Shown here piece after piece: positions 26,304 through 33,244 of a stretch of 64,000 nucleotides of DNA. The position numbers and the translations under genes were made by a program. Numbering within the stretch: position 1 is the stretch's first letter; each line of letters starts with the position of its first letter. Below the pieces are notes generated by a model. The model was not told the origin of the DNA and did no database searches. It saw only the letters and a list, made by a program, of their open reading frames with translations. This DNA is from an uncultured Eubacteriales bacterium (GTDB taxonomy: Bacteria > Bacillota > Clostridia > Lachnospirales > Lachnospiraceae). Location: contig ONPU01000012.1 in the NCBI GenBank assembly GCA_900319795.1, forward strand, positions 1-64,000, written 5' to 3'.

Positions 26304-26404
26304 ATATGCTCCCCATAAATAAGAATTACGGTCATTTTATCACCAAATTACTTCACTTGTCATCTTTTTGAAGCTGTGATAGGATGTGTGCGATGCCAGG
26401 ATGA

Positions 26405-26606
26405 ACTCTGAGATCATTGTATAAACAATCTAGACGGCTTCCGCGCGAAGTACTTCTAACCTCCTCAGAAATTGCTAAAACCGTTCGAAAAAATCGCAAA
26501 CTCGCTTCGCTCAAACAGTGCTGATTTTTTCGAACAACACAATTTCTGACGAGCTAAGAAGTACTAATCACTTGTGCAGATGTCTAAATTGTTTATACAA
26601 TGATCT
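26405..26606. mobile_element. ~200-bp foldback (MITE-like) element, copy 1
   Basis: The whole segment is one imperfect inverted repeat. The outer arms read AGATCATTGTATAAAC and GTTTATACAATGATCT; the inner arms are GAAGTACTTCT... and ...AAGAAGTACT; the centre is GTTCGAAAAAATC and GATTTTTTCGAAC around CTCGCTTCGCTC. A second copy lies in reverse orientation at 48041-48271. No transposase is encoded. The right end abuts the 5' end of the next gene. Confidence 0.85.
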
Positions 26607-26663
26607 TTCATCTACGGACCGCATCTTATTTACGCGATCATTGCCGGGGTCATTTTCATTGTC

Positions 26664-27125
26664 GTGCTTCTCATCACGAACCGGTTCACGAATATTCTGC
26701 GCAAGATCTTCGTTTACGCGTCCATTGTTGTGGCGGCATACGCGTTTTTCACAAAGCGCTATGCCCTCTTCTGGGTCTCAATCCTGTTCCTCGGGACCCT
26801 GCTTCTGTTCCGCTTCATCCGGTTCCTCATTATCTATATTCAGGAAACCGTGCGGAACCGTAGAATCGAAAAACGCGCCCTCGCGAGGGCCCGCGAGCGC
26901 CGCGGCTCATTCGAAAAGAAGAAGGGATACAGCGGCGATTATCGTCCGGTCAAGGACAACGGAACTTCCGCGCCGGAACACACTCCTGCCCCTCAGGCAG
27001 CCGAGATCTCCCGCGCCGAGATGAACGAAGCCATTCAGAGTCTTAAAAAGCTCCACGAGATGGGCATCCTCACAGAGATGGAACTGGCTGAAAAAACCGC
27101 CCTTGTCTATGAAAAGATGGGCTGA
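26664..27125 (+). CDS. Two-helix membrane protein, 5' end disturbed by a foldback element
   Basis: About 153 residues from a GTG at 26664, unrecognised. Two membrane helices lie in the first ~55 residues, followed by a basic stretch (RNRRIEKRALARARERR) and a C-terminal helical domain ending LKKLHEMGILTEMELAEKTALVYEKMG, which resembles a short SHOCT-like oligomerisation motif. The open frame continues upstream to 26604 and encodes another convincing helix (HLIYAIIAGVIFIVVLLIT) but has no ATG and no ribosome-binding site before it hits a stop at 26601, in the arm of the foldback element. The original start was probably lost or replaced by the insertion. Whether it is still translated is unclear. 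Confidence 0.65.
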   Translation: MLLITNRFTNILRKIFVYASIVVAAYAFFTKRYALFWVSILFLGTLLLFRFIRFLIIYIQETVRNRRIEKRALARARERRGSFEKKKGYSGDYRPVKDNGTSAPEHTPAPQAAEISRAEMNEAIQSLKKLHEMGILTEMELAEKTALVYEKMG

Positions 27126-27173
27126 GACATTTTCGAAACCCGCGTCCCTTAATTTTGAGAAGAGGAAAAAGAT

Positions 27174-27431
27174 ATGCTGAGTAAACTGGCGGTTGAGACA
27201 TTTTTAAAGAATCAGACACAGCTTTTTGACGAACCCGTGGCCGAAACGCCCGAAGAAGCGGAAGAATTTCTCGAGGACTGCATGGCCGAAGTCCTGCCGG
27301 ATATAAAATCCGTCCGCCGCTGGCTCGACGAAGGCGGCATGGACGTAAGCGGTCTTTCAGACCGCGATCTTCTCGACGCCGAGGAAGTGTTCCCGCTTCA
27401 CGACGGCACATATCTCCTCGTCGAAGCATGA
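27174..27431 (+). CDS. Small acidic protein of unknown function
   Basis: An 85-residue soluble protein, rich in Glu and Asp, with predicted helices and a C-terminal EEVFPLHDGTYLLVEA. No motif is recognised. The start at ATG 27174 is preceded by GAAGAGGAAA, a plausible ribosome-binding site. It follows the two-helix membrane protein by 48 bases and converges on purC; two 31-bp palindromes fill the spacer. Confidence 0.7.
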   Translation: MLSKLAVETFLKNQTQLFDEPVAETPEEAEEFLEDCMAEVLPDIKSVRRWLDEGGMDVSGLSDRDLLDAEEVFPLHDGTYLLVEA

Positions 27432-27434
27432 AAG

Positions 27435-27465
27435 TGCACCACGGGTGCCAGGCACCTTTGGTGCA
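27435..27465. repeat. REP-like 31-bp palindrome
   Basis: Starts TGCACCACGGGTGCC and ends GGCACCTTTGGTGCA, three bases after the stop of the small acidic protein gene. The stem is nearly complete. Confidence 0.93.
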
Positions 27466-27483
27466 GATATCGAAGTAAAAAAG

Positions 27484-27514
27484 TGTACCACAGGTGCCTG
27501 GCACCTGTGGTACA
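27484..27514. repeat. REP-like 31-bp perfect palindrome between convergent genes
   Basis: Arms TGTACCACAGGTGCC and GGCACCTGTGGTACA pair perfectly around one T. Compared with the family, TGC/GCA has changed to TGT/ACA on both sides together, so pairing is kept. It lies 6 bases from the purC stop and is followed by TTTTTT on the plus strand, so it may also terminate transcription. Confidence 0.95.
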
Positions 27515-27520
27515 TCTTTT

Positions 27521-28387
27521 TTACTTCGTCAGTTTTTCGTAAGCTTCTTCGTATTTCGCGATCGTCTTCGCGATGACTTCCTCCGGCAGCGTATAGTCGC
27601 AGTCCGGATTGGCCTTCAGGTAATCTCTTACGTACTGTTTGTCGTAAGACGGCTGTCCGTGTCCCGGTTCATATTCATCAGCCGGCCAGAAGCGGCTCGA
27701 ATCCGGTGTCAGCATCTCGTCTCCGAGAACGATATTGCCTTCCTCGTCGAGGCCGAACTCAAACTTCGTATCGGCGATGATGATTCCTCTTGAGCGAGCG
27801 TAGTCAGCGCATTTTTTATACAGAGCAATCGTCAGATCCCTGAGTGCTCCGGCATATTCCGCGCCATGGCCCGGAAATGCCTTTTCCAGCACGACAACCG
27901 ACTGCATGAAGTCGATATTTTCGTCATGGTCGCCGATTTCAGCCTTGGTACTGGGCGTGTAGATCGGCTCCGGCAGCTGTTCGCTTTCCTTCAGGCCTTC
28001 CGGAAGCTTGATGCCGCAGACGGTGCCATTTTCCTGATAGCTCTTCCAGCCGCTGCCCGTAATATAGCCGCGTACGATGCACTCGATCGGGAGCATCGTC
28101 AGCTTTTTGCACAGCATGCTTCTTCCTTCAAAGCGCTCTGTCCGGAATTCTTCAGGCAGATAGGACGCCTCACAGCTGATCATGTGGTTCGGGACGATAT
28201 CACGGGTGTAGTCAAACCAGAAGCGGGACATCTGTGTCAGAATGCGGCCCTTCCCGGATATCTCATTTTTGAGAATCACGTCAAAAGCTGAAATTCTGTC
28301 TGTCGCCACCATGACCAGGCGGCTCCCCAGGTCGTAGATCTCGCGAACTTTTCCTTCTTTTACGGGTACCGGAGTATTCATATGCAT
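27521..28387 (-). CDS. purC: Phosphoribosylaminoimidazole-succinocarboxamide synthase
   Basis: A 288-residue SAICAR synthetase (eukaryote-like, longer form) that joins CAIR and aspartate in purine synthesis. Signatures: VKEGKVREIYDLGSRLVMVATDRISAFD-type N-terminus (kinase-like ATP loop KEGKVREIYDLG), ECIVRGYITGSGWKSY (~87), and IADTKFEFGLDEEGNIVLGDE (~200) with the catalytic Asp residues. The start MHMNTPVPVKEG follows AAAGGA; the longer frame adds seven residues. It has its own promoter (28423-28451) and lies apart from the purE cluster. Confidence 0.96.
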   Translation of the reverse strand: MHMNTPVPVKEGKVREIYDLGSRLVMVATDRISAFDVILKNEISGKGRILTQMSRFWFDYTRDIVPNHMISCEASYLPEEFRTERFEGRSMLCKKLTMLPIECIVRGYITGSGWKSYQENGTVCGIKLPEGLKESEQLPEPIYTPSTKAEIGDHDENIDFMQSVVVLEKAFPGHGAEYAGALRDLTIALYKKCADYARSRGIIIADTKFEFGLDEEGNIVLGDEMLTPDSSRFWPADEYEPGHGQPSYDKQYVRDYLKANPDCDYTLPEEVIAKTIAKYEEAYEKLTK

Positions 28388-28422
28388 TTTTCCTTTCTTG
28401 AAAGCCACAAAAGCGCAAGTGA

Positions 28423-28451
28423 ACTATATCACTTTCCCCCGTTCCTGACAA
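28423..28451 (-). promoter_or_regulatory. purC promoter
   Basis: Minus strand: TTGTCA (28446-28451) and TATAGT (28423-28428) with a 17-base spacer, 36 bases upstream of the start codon. The palindromic 1-kb element begins 38 bases farther upstream. Confidence 0.8.
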
Positions 28452-28488
28452 CTGCTCTCTTTCGTGCATGCCCCGTTGTTTCGTGGTA

Positions 28489-29536
28489 TAACAGACATAA
28501 ATGTCTGTTCAGACTGCAGACAAAGTCCGGGTGAAACCCGGTTTTTTGACTTTCAGAGAAATGTATTTTTGAAGAATTGTTGTATAAATCAGGCTCCGCC
28601 GCCCTTGACAGAACCCGGAAGAGATGCCGGTCGTCAGCAAGCCGACGGTGACAGACTCAGGAACAGTACTCGCTCCGCAGGGTCACCGTCGGAACTTCAG
28701 ATTCTGCCATCTCTTCCGGAACCCGTCAAGGGTAAACCGCAAGCGGCGGCTCGATTTTCTGCCTCTGGTTCCGCCTCGGAACAGTGAAGATCCGAACGAA
28801 AGCTCAGTATCGAGGAGCAGATCGGAGAAAATCTTGCTAAAGACCCGAATGAAGGCTCAATATGGAGGAGCAGATCGGAGAAAATCTTGCTGAAGAACCG
28901 AACGAAGGCTCAAAAATGAGGCGCAGATCGGAGAAAATCTTGCTAAAGACCCGAACGAAGGCTCAAAAATGAGGCGCAGATCGGAGAAAATCTTGCTGAA
29001 TACCCGATCGAAGGCTCAATATGGAGGAGCAGATCGGAGAAAATCTTGCTAAAGACCCGAACGTAGGCTCAAAAATGAGGCGCAGATCGGAGAAAATCTT
29101 GCTAAAGACCCGAACGAAGGCTTAATATTGAGGAGCAGATCGGAGAAAATCTTGCAGAATACCCGAACGGAGGCTCAATATGGAGGAGCAGATCGGAGAA
29201 AATCTTGCTGAATACCCGAACGAAGGCTCAATATGGAGGAGAAGATCGGAAACAATACTGTTCCGAGGTGGAACCGGAGGCAGAAAACCGAGCCGCCGCT
29301 TGCGGTTTACCCTTGACGGGTTCCGGAAGAGATGACAAAATCTGAAGTTCCGACGGTGCCCCAGTGAAGCGAGTACTGTTCCTGAGTCTGTCACCGTCGG
29401 CATATCAATGTCACGCATCTCTTCCGGGTTCAGTCAAGGGCGGCGGAGACTGATTTAAATAAAAATCTTTATATAATAAAAGTCCGGGGTTTGCCCGGAC
29501 TTTGTCTACAGTCTGAACAGACATAAATGTCTGTTA
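28489..29536. other. ~1.05-kb palindromic non-coding element with tandem core
   Basis: Three nested layers are visible. Terminal inverted repeats of ~42 bases (28489-28530 and 29495-29536) contain the palindrome ACAGACATAAATGTCTGT. Inside are 192-base inverted arms (28594-28785 and 29257-29448), roughly 90% identical, each of which can also fold on itself (AACCCGGAAGAGATG pairs with CATCTCTTCCGG; CCGACGGTGACAGA region pairs with GTCACCGTCGG). The centre is a 53-bp tandem array. Each end has a GC hairpin plus T-run oriented to stop transcription entering the element (28525-28547 on plus, 29468-29502 on minus). No convincing protein gene lies inside. Function unknown. Confidence 0.88.
28786..29256. 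repeat. 53-bp tandem repeat array (locus 1)
   Basis: GATCGG recurs at 28820, 28873, 28926, 28979, 29032, 29085, 29138, 29191 and 29244, exactly 53 bases apart each time. The unit includes ATCGGAGAAAATCTTGCT, CCCGAACGAAGGCTCA and ATGAGGCGCAG or ATGGAGGAGCAG; two slightly different unit types are mixed. There are no unique spacers, so it is not a CRISPR array. It forms the core of the 1-kb palindromic element. Confidence 0.95.
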
Positions 29537-29550
29537 TCATCTGCGGTCGC

Positions 29551-29576
29551 CAGATGAACATGTATGTTCACCTGGC
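29551..29576. promoter_or_regulatory. Palindromic operator candidate in the loaP promoter
   Basis: TGAACAT-GT-ATGTTCA (29555-29570) is a perfect dyad, and the flanking CCAG/CTGG extends it to 26 bases. It overlaps the likely -35 region (TTCACC, 29567-29572). The spacing between GAAC and GTTC is 6 bases, not the 4 of a Bacillus-type LexA box, so the binding protein is unknown. Confidence 0.7.
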
Positions 29577-29596
29577 TCGTCGCTCTATGGTATAAT
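29567..29596 (+). promoter_or_regulatory. loaP promoter
   Basis: A consensus TATAAT (29591-29596) lies 18 bases after TTCACC (29567-29572). The transcript would have a leader of about 85 bases before the start at 29688. Confidence 0.7.
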
Positions 29597-29687
29597 GAAA
29601 AATCATTGAGCTCGCCTCAAGTACTTTCGCGAGAAAAACTTTTGGCACCGCAGTCAAAAACTATTACACATGAGAGGGGCATAGGGA

Positions 29688-30191
29688 ATGTGGTACGTCA
29701 TGCAGGTACTGAGCGGATACGAATTACGCGTCGCCGATGAATGCCGTGAGCGGATCATCAGGCCGGATGAGGAAGTATTCGTACCGACCTACGAACGGAA
29801 GATGAAACTCCGCGGTGAATACCAGATCGTGGAGTCCAAACTGTTCCCCGGTTATGTGTTTCTCTCCACGGATGATGTGACAGACTTCCATATCCGCCTT
29901 CGCAAAATTGAAAAGCTGACCAAAATTCTGAAGACAGGCGACGTTTTTACGCCCCTTAACAAAGATGAAGAAGAATGGCTCCGCGTGGTCGGCGGCAAGG
30001 ATCACCGCGTCACTTTCTCAGTCGGCTTCATCGAAGGCGACAAGGTGGTGATTACTTCCGGCGCCCTTAAGGGCTGGTCGGGCATGATCAAGAAGATCAA
30101 CCGCCACAAGCGCACGGCTGTCATTGCCGGAAGTTTTCTCGGACGCAGCACGGACATTACGGTAGGGCTGGAAATCGTGTCAAAATCATAA
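29688..30191 (+). CDS. loaP: LoaP-type transcription antiterminator (NusG paralogue)
   Basis: A 167-residue protein with an NGN domain (1-~105; starts MWYVMQVLSGYELRVADEC, then FVPTYERKMKLRGEY and LFPGYVFLSTDD) and a KOW domain (~113-167; EGDKVVITSGALKGWSG). It differs from housekeeping NusG by its shorter linker and a basic KRTAVIAGSFLGRSTDITVGLEIV tail region; this layout fits LoaP, which joins elongating polymerase at an RNA hairpin and carries it through terminators of long biosynthetic operons. No long operon follows on the same strand here; the next gene converges. GAGAGGGG lies ~11 bases before ATG. RfaH-like or other NusG paralogue is the alternative. Confidence 0.85.
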   Translation: MWYVMQVLSGYELRVADECRERIIRPDEEVFVPTYERKMKLRGEYQIVESKLFPGYVFLSTDDVTDFHIRLRKIEKLTKILKTGDVFTPLNKDEEEWLRVVGGKDHRVTFSVGFIEGDKVVITSGALKGWSGMIKKINRHKRTAVIAGSFLGRSTDITVGLEIVSKS

Positions 30192-30233
30192 GAGCGCAAG
30201 GTTGCGTCGGTGCCCCACACACGCAATTCTCTC

Positions 30234-33167
30234 TCACTCCCCGATCAGGCTGACATCCTCCGCCTGCCGAAGCCCCAGAATATACTCGATGTCATTTTCC
30301 TCATTTTTAATAAGATCCGCGTGCGCCGACAGGCGAACCGTGCGCCCGTCCGGCAGGTCCACGGTCATGATTTTCTCGGACCCGGTGATCGCTTTCACGA
30401 ACGCTTCCGTGGCTTCCGCGTGAGGAGCGTTGTTGTATCCCCGGACCATCCTGCAGAACGCGCCGCTGTTCACGGTATCCGCGAATTCCCGGGTGTTCAT
30501 GCCGAGCAGGTCATGAAGGCCGTGAATTACCGGCTCGTAGATAAGGCCACGGTCGGTTCTGCGTAGCAGGCAGATCGTGCTTGCCATATATTTCGACAGC
30601 ACGTTCATCCGGTTCCGGTTCTCCATGATCTCCGTCACGTCGATGAGCATCGTCTGCCAGCAGGGTGCGCCGAAGCGGTCCGAAATCTGGCTGTGATCCG
30701 CCACATAGATATAATCTCCGCTCTTCCTGCGGATCCTGTACGGTTCAAGCTTCTCCTTCTGCCTCAGGAGCACTTTCTTGCAGCCTTCGACAACGATCCC
30801 GCGGTCGTTCGGGTGGATCATGTTGATCAGCCTCTTGTCAAAGTACTGCTTGATCTCATTTTCGCTGTAACCGGTCATCCCCTGGAAATTCAACCCAATA
30901 TAGAGGAACTCCAGATCCTCAGCCAGAGTCGTTCTGATGTAGGCGCCCGGCATCTCAGAATTGATGGTGTGCAGCTCGGTTACGTCCTGGGCAGAGGCGT
31001 AGAACTTTTTGCCCTGGGCATCCTCATCAAGGAAATAGATCTTCAGATCAAGCCAGACTAACGCCCCGTTGGGCTTATAGGAGCGGATGATTCCTCTCGA
31101 GCCGACCGCCCAGTGCTCGATAGCCGCCTGAAGGAGATCATAGAACTTTTGCCGGTCCTCTTCGGGAAGCGTATCCTGAATGTGCACTTTCCGCTCTTCG
31201 AATACCGCCAGATCCAGTCCGACCAGTTCGTAGAACTGTTCATTGTAGCGGACGATGTCGATATCCTCGTCGTGCCAGCTGTAAAAGACAACCGGTCCCA
31301 TCACGTTGTTCAGCATCGTATCGCTGTAAATATTCTCATCCAGGAACTCCCTCGTCCGAAGCTGCTGGTTATGCTTGAATTTAAAACCTCCCGGTTCGAC
31401 GATCCCGGGTTCGGAAATGAGTTTCTCAAAATCCTTCACCGGCATCGGCCTGTAGAAGAAAAATCCCTGCATATAGGGGCACCCGAGTCCGCGGAGGAAT
31501 TCCACCTGTCCGTCCTGTTCCACGCCTTCCACGATAATCGGCGTCGTCAGGTTCTTGGTCATATTGATGACCGACTCAAGGATATTGATGCCCTTCCGCT
31601 TTTCGTCCTCTTTGCTGATCCTCAGGAACTGCGCGTCCAGCTTGATCAGGTCCACGTTCAGCGAACGAAGCATGTTGAGGGAAGAATAGCCGGAACCGAA
31701 ATCGTCCATAAGGACGGCGAAACCATTTTCACGAAGCTTTAAGACGGCCTCACGCACTCCGGTCGAATCTTCGGCGCAGGCCGACTCTGTTATCTCGATC
31801 TTAAGGAGGTCTGTCGGCAGGTCATACTGCGCGGCGAGTTCCTTAAAGTGCCCCGGCACGTCGATCATTTCGATATCGATCTGCGAAACATTTACCGAAA
31901 TGGGAACGACCGGAATCTCTTTTAAAAGACACGCGCTCAGCCATTTGCATACGGATTCCCAGATGTAGACATCGAGTCTTGTCACAAGTCTGTATTTTTC
32001 AAGAATGGGAACAAATTCTGCCGGAGAGAAGGTCGAGCCGTCCTGCAGATTCCATCTCGCCAAAGACTCCGCCCCCACGATCTTTCCGTTGGTAACATGC
32101 ACCTGCGGCTGGAGGCAGAACGAGATTTCATTTTTTTCAATAGCATGCTGGAAACGATACAGCACCTTGTACTCGTAAGTGTTCTTCCGGTGGATCTCGG
32201 AACTGTACAGACGGATCCGGGTCCCCGTGTTGCCCTTCATTTCCTCGGTTGTAAGGGACGCGCGGTTGAAGAAATCCACGATCTGCGTGCCCGTATTGTC
32301 GATCATCGCGATGCCGAAAATGGGTGAAAATCCTTCTATGAGGCTGATCTGGGAAATGACATCCGTGAGGCGCGAATGGAGAAGGCGGATCTCCTTCATG
32401 TCAAATGGCATCACGATGGCAAACTCCTCCTGGCCGACATACCCGGGAAATGCGCCGCTTTCTCTGCCGTAGTCCTTGAGGAGACGGCTGACTTCGGAAA
32501 GCAGGTAGTGGCCCGATTCCACGCCGTACCAGTCGGAAAAGCGTTTGTAATTATCTATGAAAATATCGATGATGCAGCACCCGGATTCGGGAGAAGGCAT
32601 TTTTTTCTGAATATCACGGAAATAATACGGCCCTACGAGAAGCCCTGTCACCTCATCAGGAACGGCGGGAATATCCGAAATGGTCTCACTGTAAGCAGCA
32701 GCGTCCGGACTTCCTTCCACCCGCTGCTTCTGCTTCTCTATATCATAAATATAACAATGGACAATCCACGGCGGCAGGTCCAGCTCCGGGCCGGCAATGA
32801 GCAGCTGTCTCGTGGCAATCCATCTGTCATGAATTCCTTTCATGTGAAACTCACCGGAGAGAATTCCCTTCGGTGAAGCCGCGTTCAGCCGTTTGAGGAG
32901 CGTATCCGGCTCGATCAGCGCGCGGTAAGAGTCGCGGTCATCCTCCCGTACGAAATGATCCGCCGCATAGGAATAGAGTCTCTGAAAATCTCCTTCATGG
33001 AAAATGCCGCTGTATTTATCACTGACATGGTGAACAATGCGGAACGTCATCTCCCGCAGGTTAATTTCCAGAAGATCGTCATATGATGTTTTTTTCAGCT
33101 CCTCGGCGAGTGAATCGTCAGACTCTTCGCCCCCCAGAAAAACATTCCAAAGGTCCTTTTTTGTCAT
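30234..33167 (-). CDS. EAL-domain signalling protein with degenerate GGDEF and PAS-like domains
   Basis: A 977-residue cytoplasmic protein. Order: N-terminal sensory region (~25-160), a GGDEF-like domain (~175-320) whose signature is GQEEF, so it is unlikely to make c-di-GMP, an EAL phosphodiesterase domain (~335-585), and two PAS-like domains (~620-960). The EAL signature is ESL (GAESLARW, ~366), but other catalytic residues are seen: NVS, EITES, DDFGSGYSS, KLD, VEGVE and the MQGF motif. It therefore probably hydrolyses c-di-GMP or acts as a receptor. The start MTKKDLWNVFLG lies just after GAGGG; the 19 extra upstream residues are rejected. Divergent from the MBOAT gene. Confidence 0.9.
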   Translation of the reverse strand: MTKKDLWNVFLGGEESDDSLAEELKKTSYDDLLEINLREMTFRIVHHVSDKYSGIFHEGDFQRLYSYAADHFVREDDRDSYRALIEPDTLLKRLNAASPKGILSGEFHMKGIHDRWIATRQLLIAGPELDLPPWIVHCYIYDIEKQKQRVEGSPDAAAYSETISDIPAVPDEVTGLLVGPYYFRDIQKKMPSPESGCCIIDIFIDNYKRFSDWYGVESGHYLLSEVSRLLKDYGRESGAFPGYVGQEEFAIVMPFDMKEIRLLHSRLTDVISQISLIEGFSPIFGIAMIDNTGTQIVDFFNRASLTTEEMKGNTGTRIRLYSSEIHRKNTYEYKVLYRFQHAIEKNEISFCLQPQVHVTNGKIVGAESLARWNLQDGSTFSPAEFVPILEKYRLVTRLDVYIWESVCKWLSACLLKEIPVVPISVNVSQIDIEMIDVPGHFKELAAQYDLPTDLLKIEITESACAEDSTGVREAVLKLRENGFAVLMDDFGSGYSSLNMLRSLNVDLIKLDAQFLRISKEDEKRKGINILESVINMTKNLTTPIIVEGVEQDGQVEFLRGLGCPYMQGFFFYRPMPVKDFEKLISEPGIVEPGGFKFKHNQQLRTREFLDENIYSDTMLNNVMGPVVFYSWHDEDIDIVRYNEQFYELVGLDLAVFEERKVHIQDTLPEEDRQKFYDLLQAAIEHWAVGSRGIIRSYKPNGALVWLDLKIYFLDEDAQGKKFYASAQDVTELHTINSEMPGAYIRTTLAEDLEFLYIGLNFQGMTGYSENEIKQYFDKRLINMIHPNDRGIVVEGCKKVLLRQKEKLEPYRIRRKSGDYIYVADHSQISDRFGAPCWQTMLIDVTEIMENRNRMNVLSKYMASTICLLRRTDRGLIYEPVIHGLHDLLGMNTREFADTVNSGAFCRMVRGYNNAPHAEATEAFVKAITGSEKIMTVDLPDGRTVRLSAHADLIKNEENDIEYILGLRQAEDVSLIGE

Positions 33168-33195
33168 ATCGAACCCTCTTATCCATATATTACAT

Positions 33196-33224
33196 ATGAT
33201 ATAATACTGGTGAAAAAAGGTCAA
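33196..33224 (-). promoter_or_regulatory. Promoter of the EAL-domain gene
   Basis: Minus strand: TTGACC (33219-33224) and TATCAT (33196-33201), 17-base spacer. A plus-strand TATAAT at 33200-33205 may serve the divergent MBOAT gene. Confidence 0.75.
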
Positions 33225-33244
33225 TACAGTGGTATACTTGCGCT

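Noticed and set aside
28786..29256. CRISPR array
   Set aside because: The 53-bp units follow one another without unique spacers, and no cas genes are in the window. The same holds for 46678-47098.
28624..29418. Two ORFs in the arms of the 1-kb element (28624-28893 plus, 29122-29418 minus) with nearly the same peptide (TVTDSGTVLA, GHRRNFRFCHLF, NPSRVNRKRRL)
   Set aside because: They are mirror images produced by the inverted arms; neither has a ribosome-binding site, and both run into the 53-bp array. The DNA palindrome explains the identity.
29555..29570. LexA (SOS) box before loaP
   Set aside because: GAAC and GTTC are 6 bases apart instead of 4, so it does not fit the Gram-positive LexA consensus.
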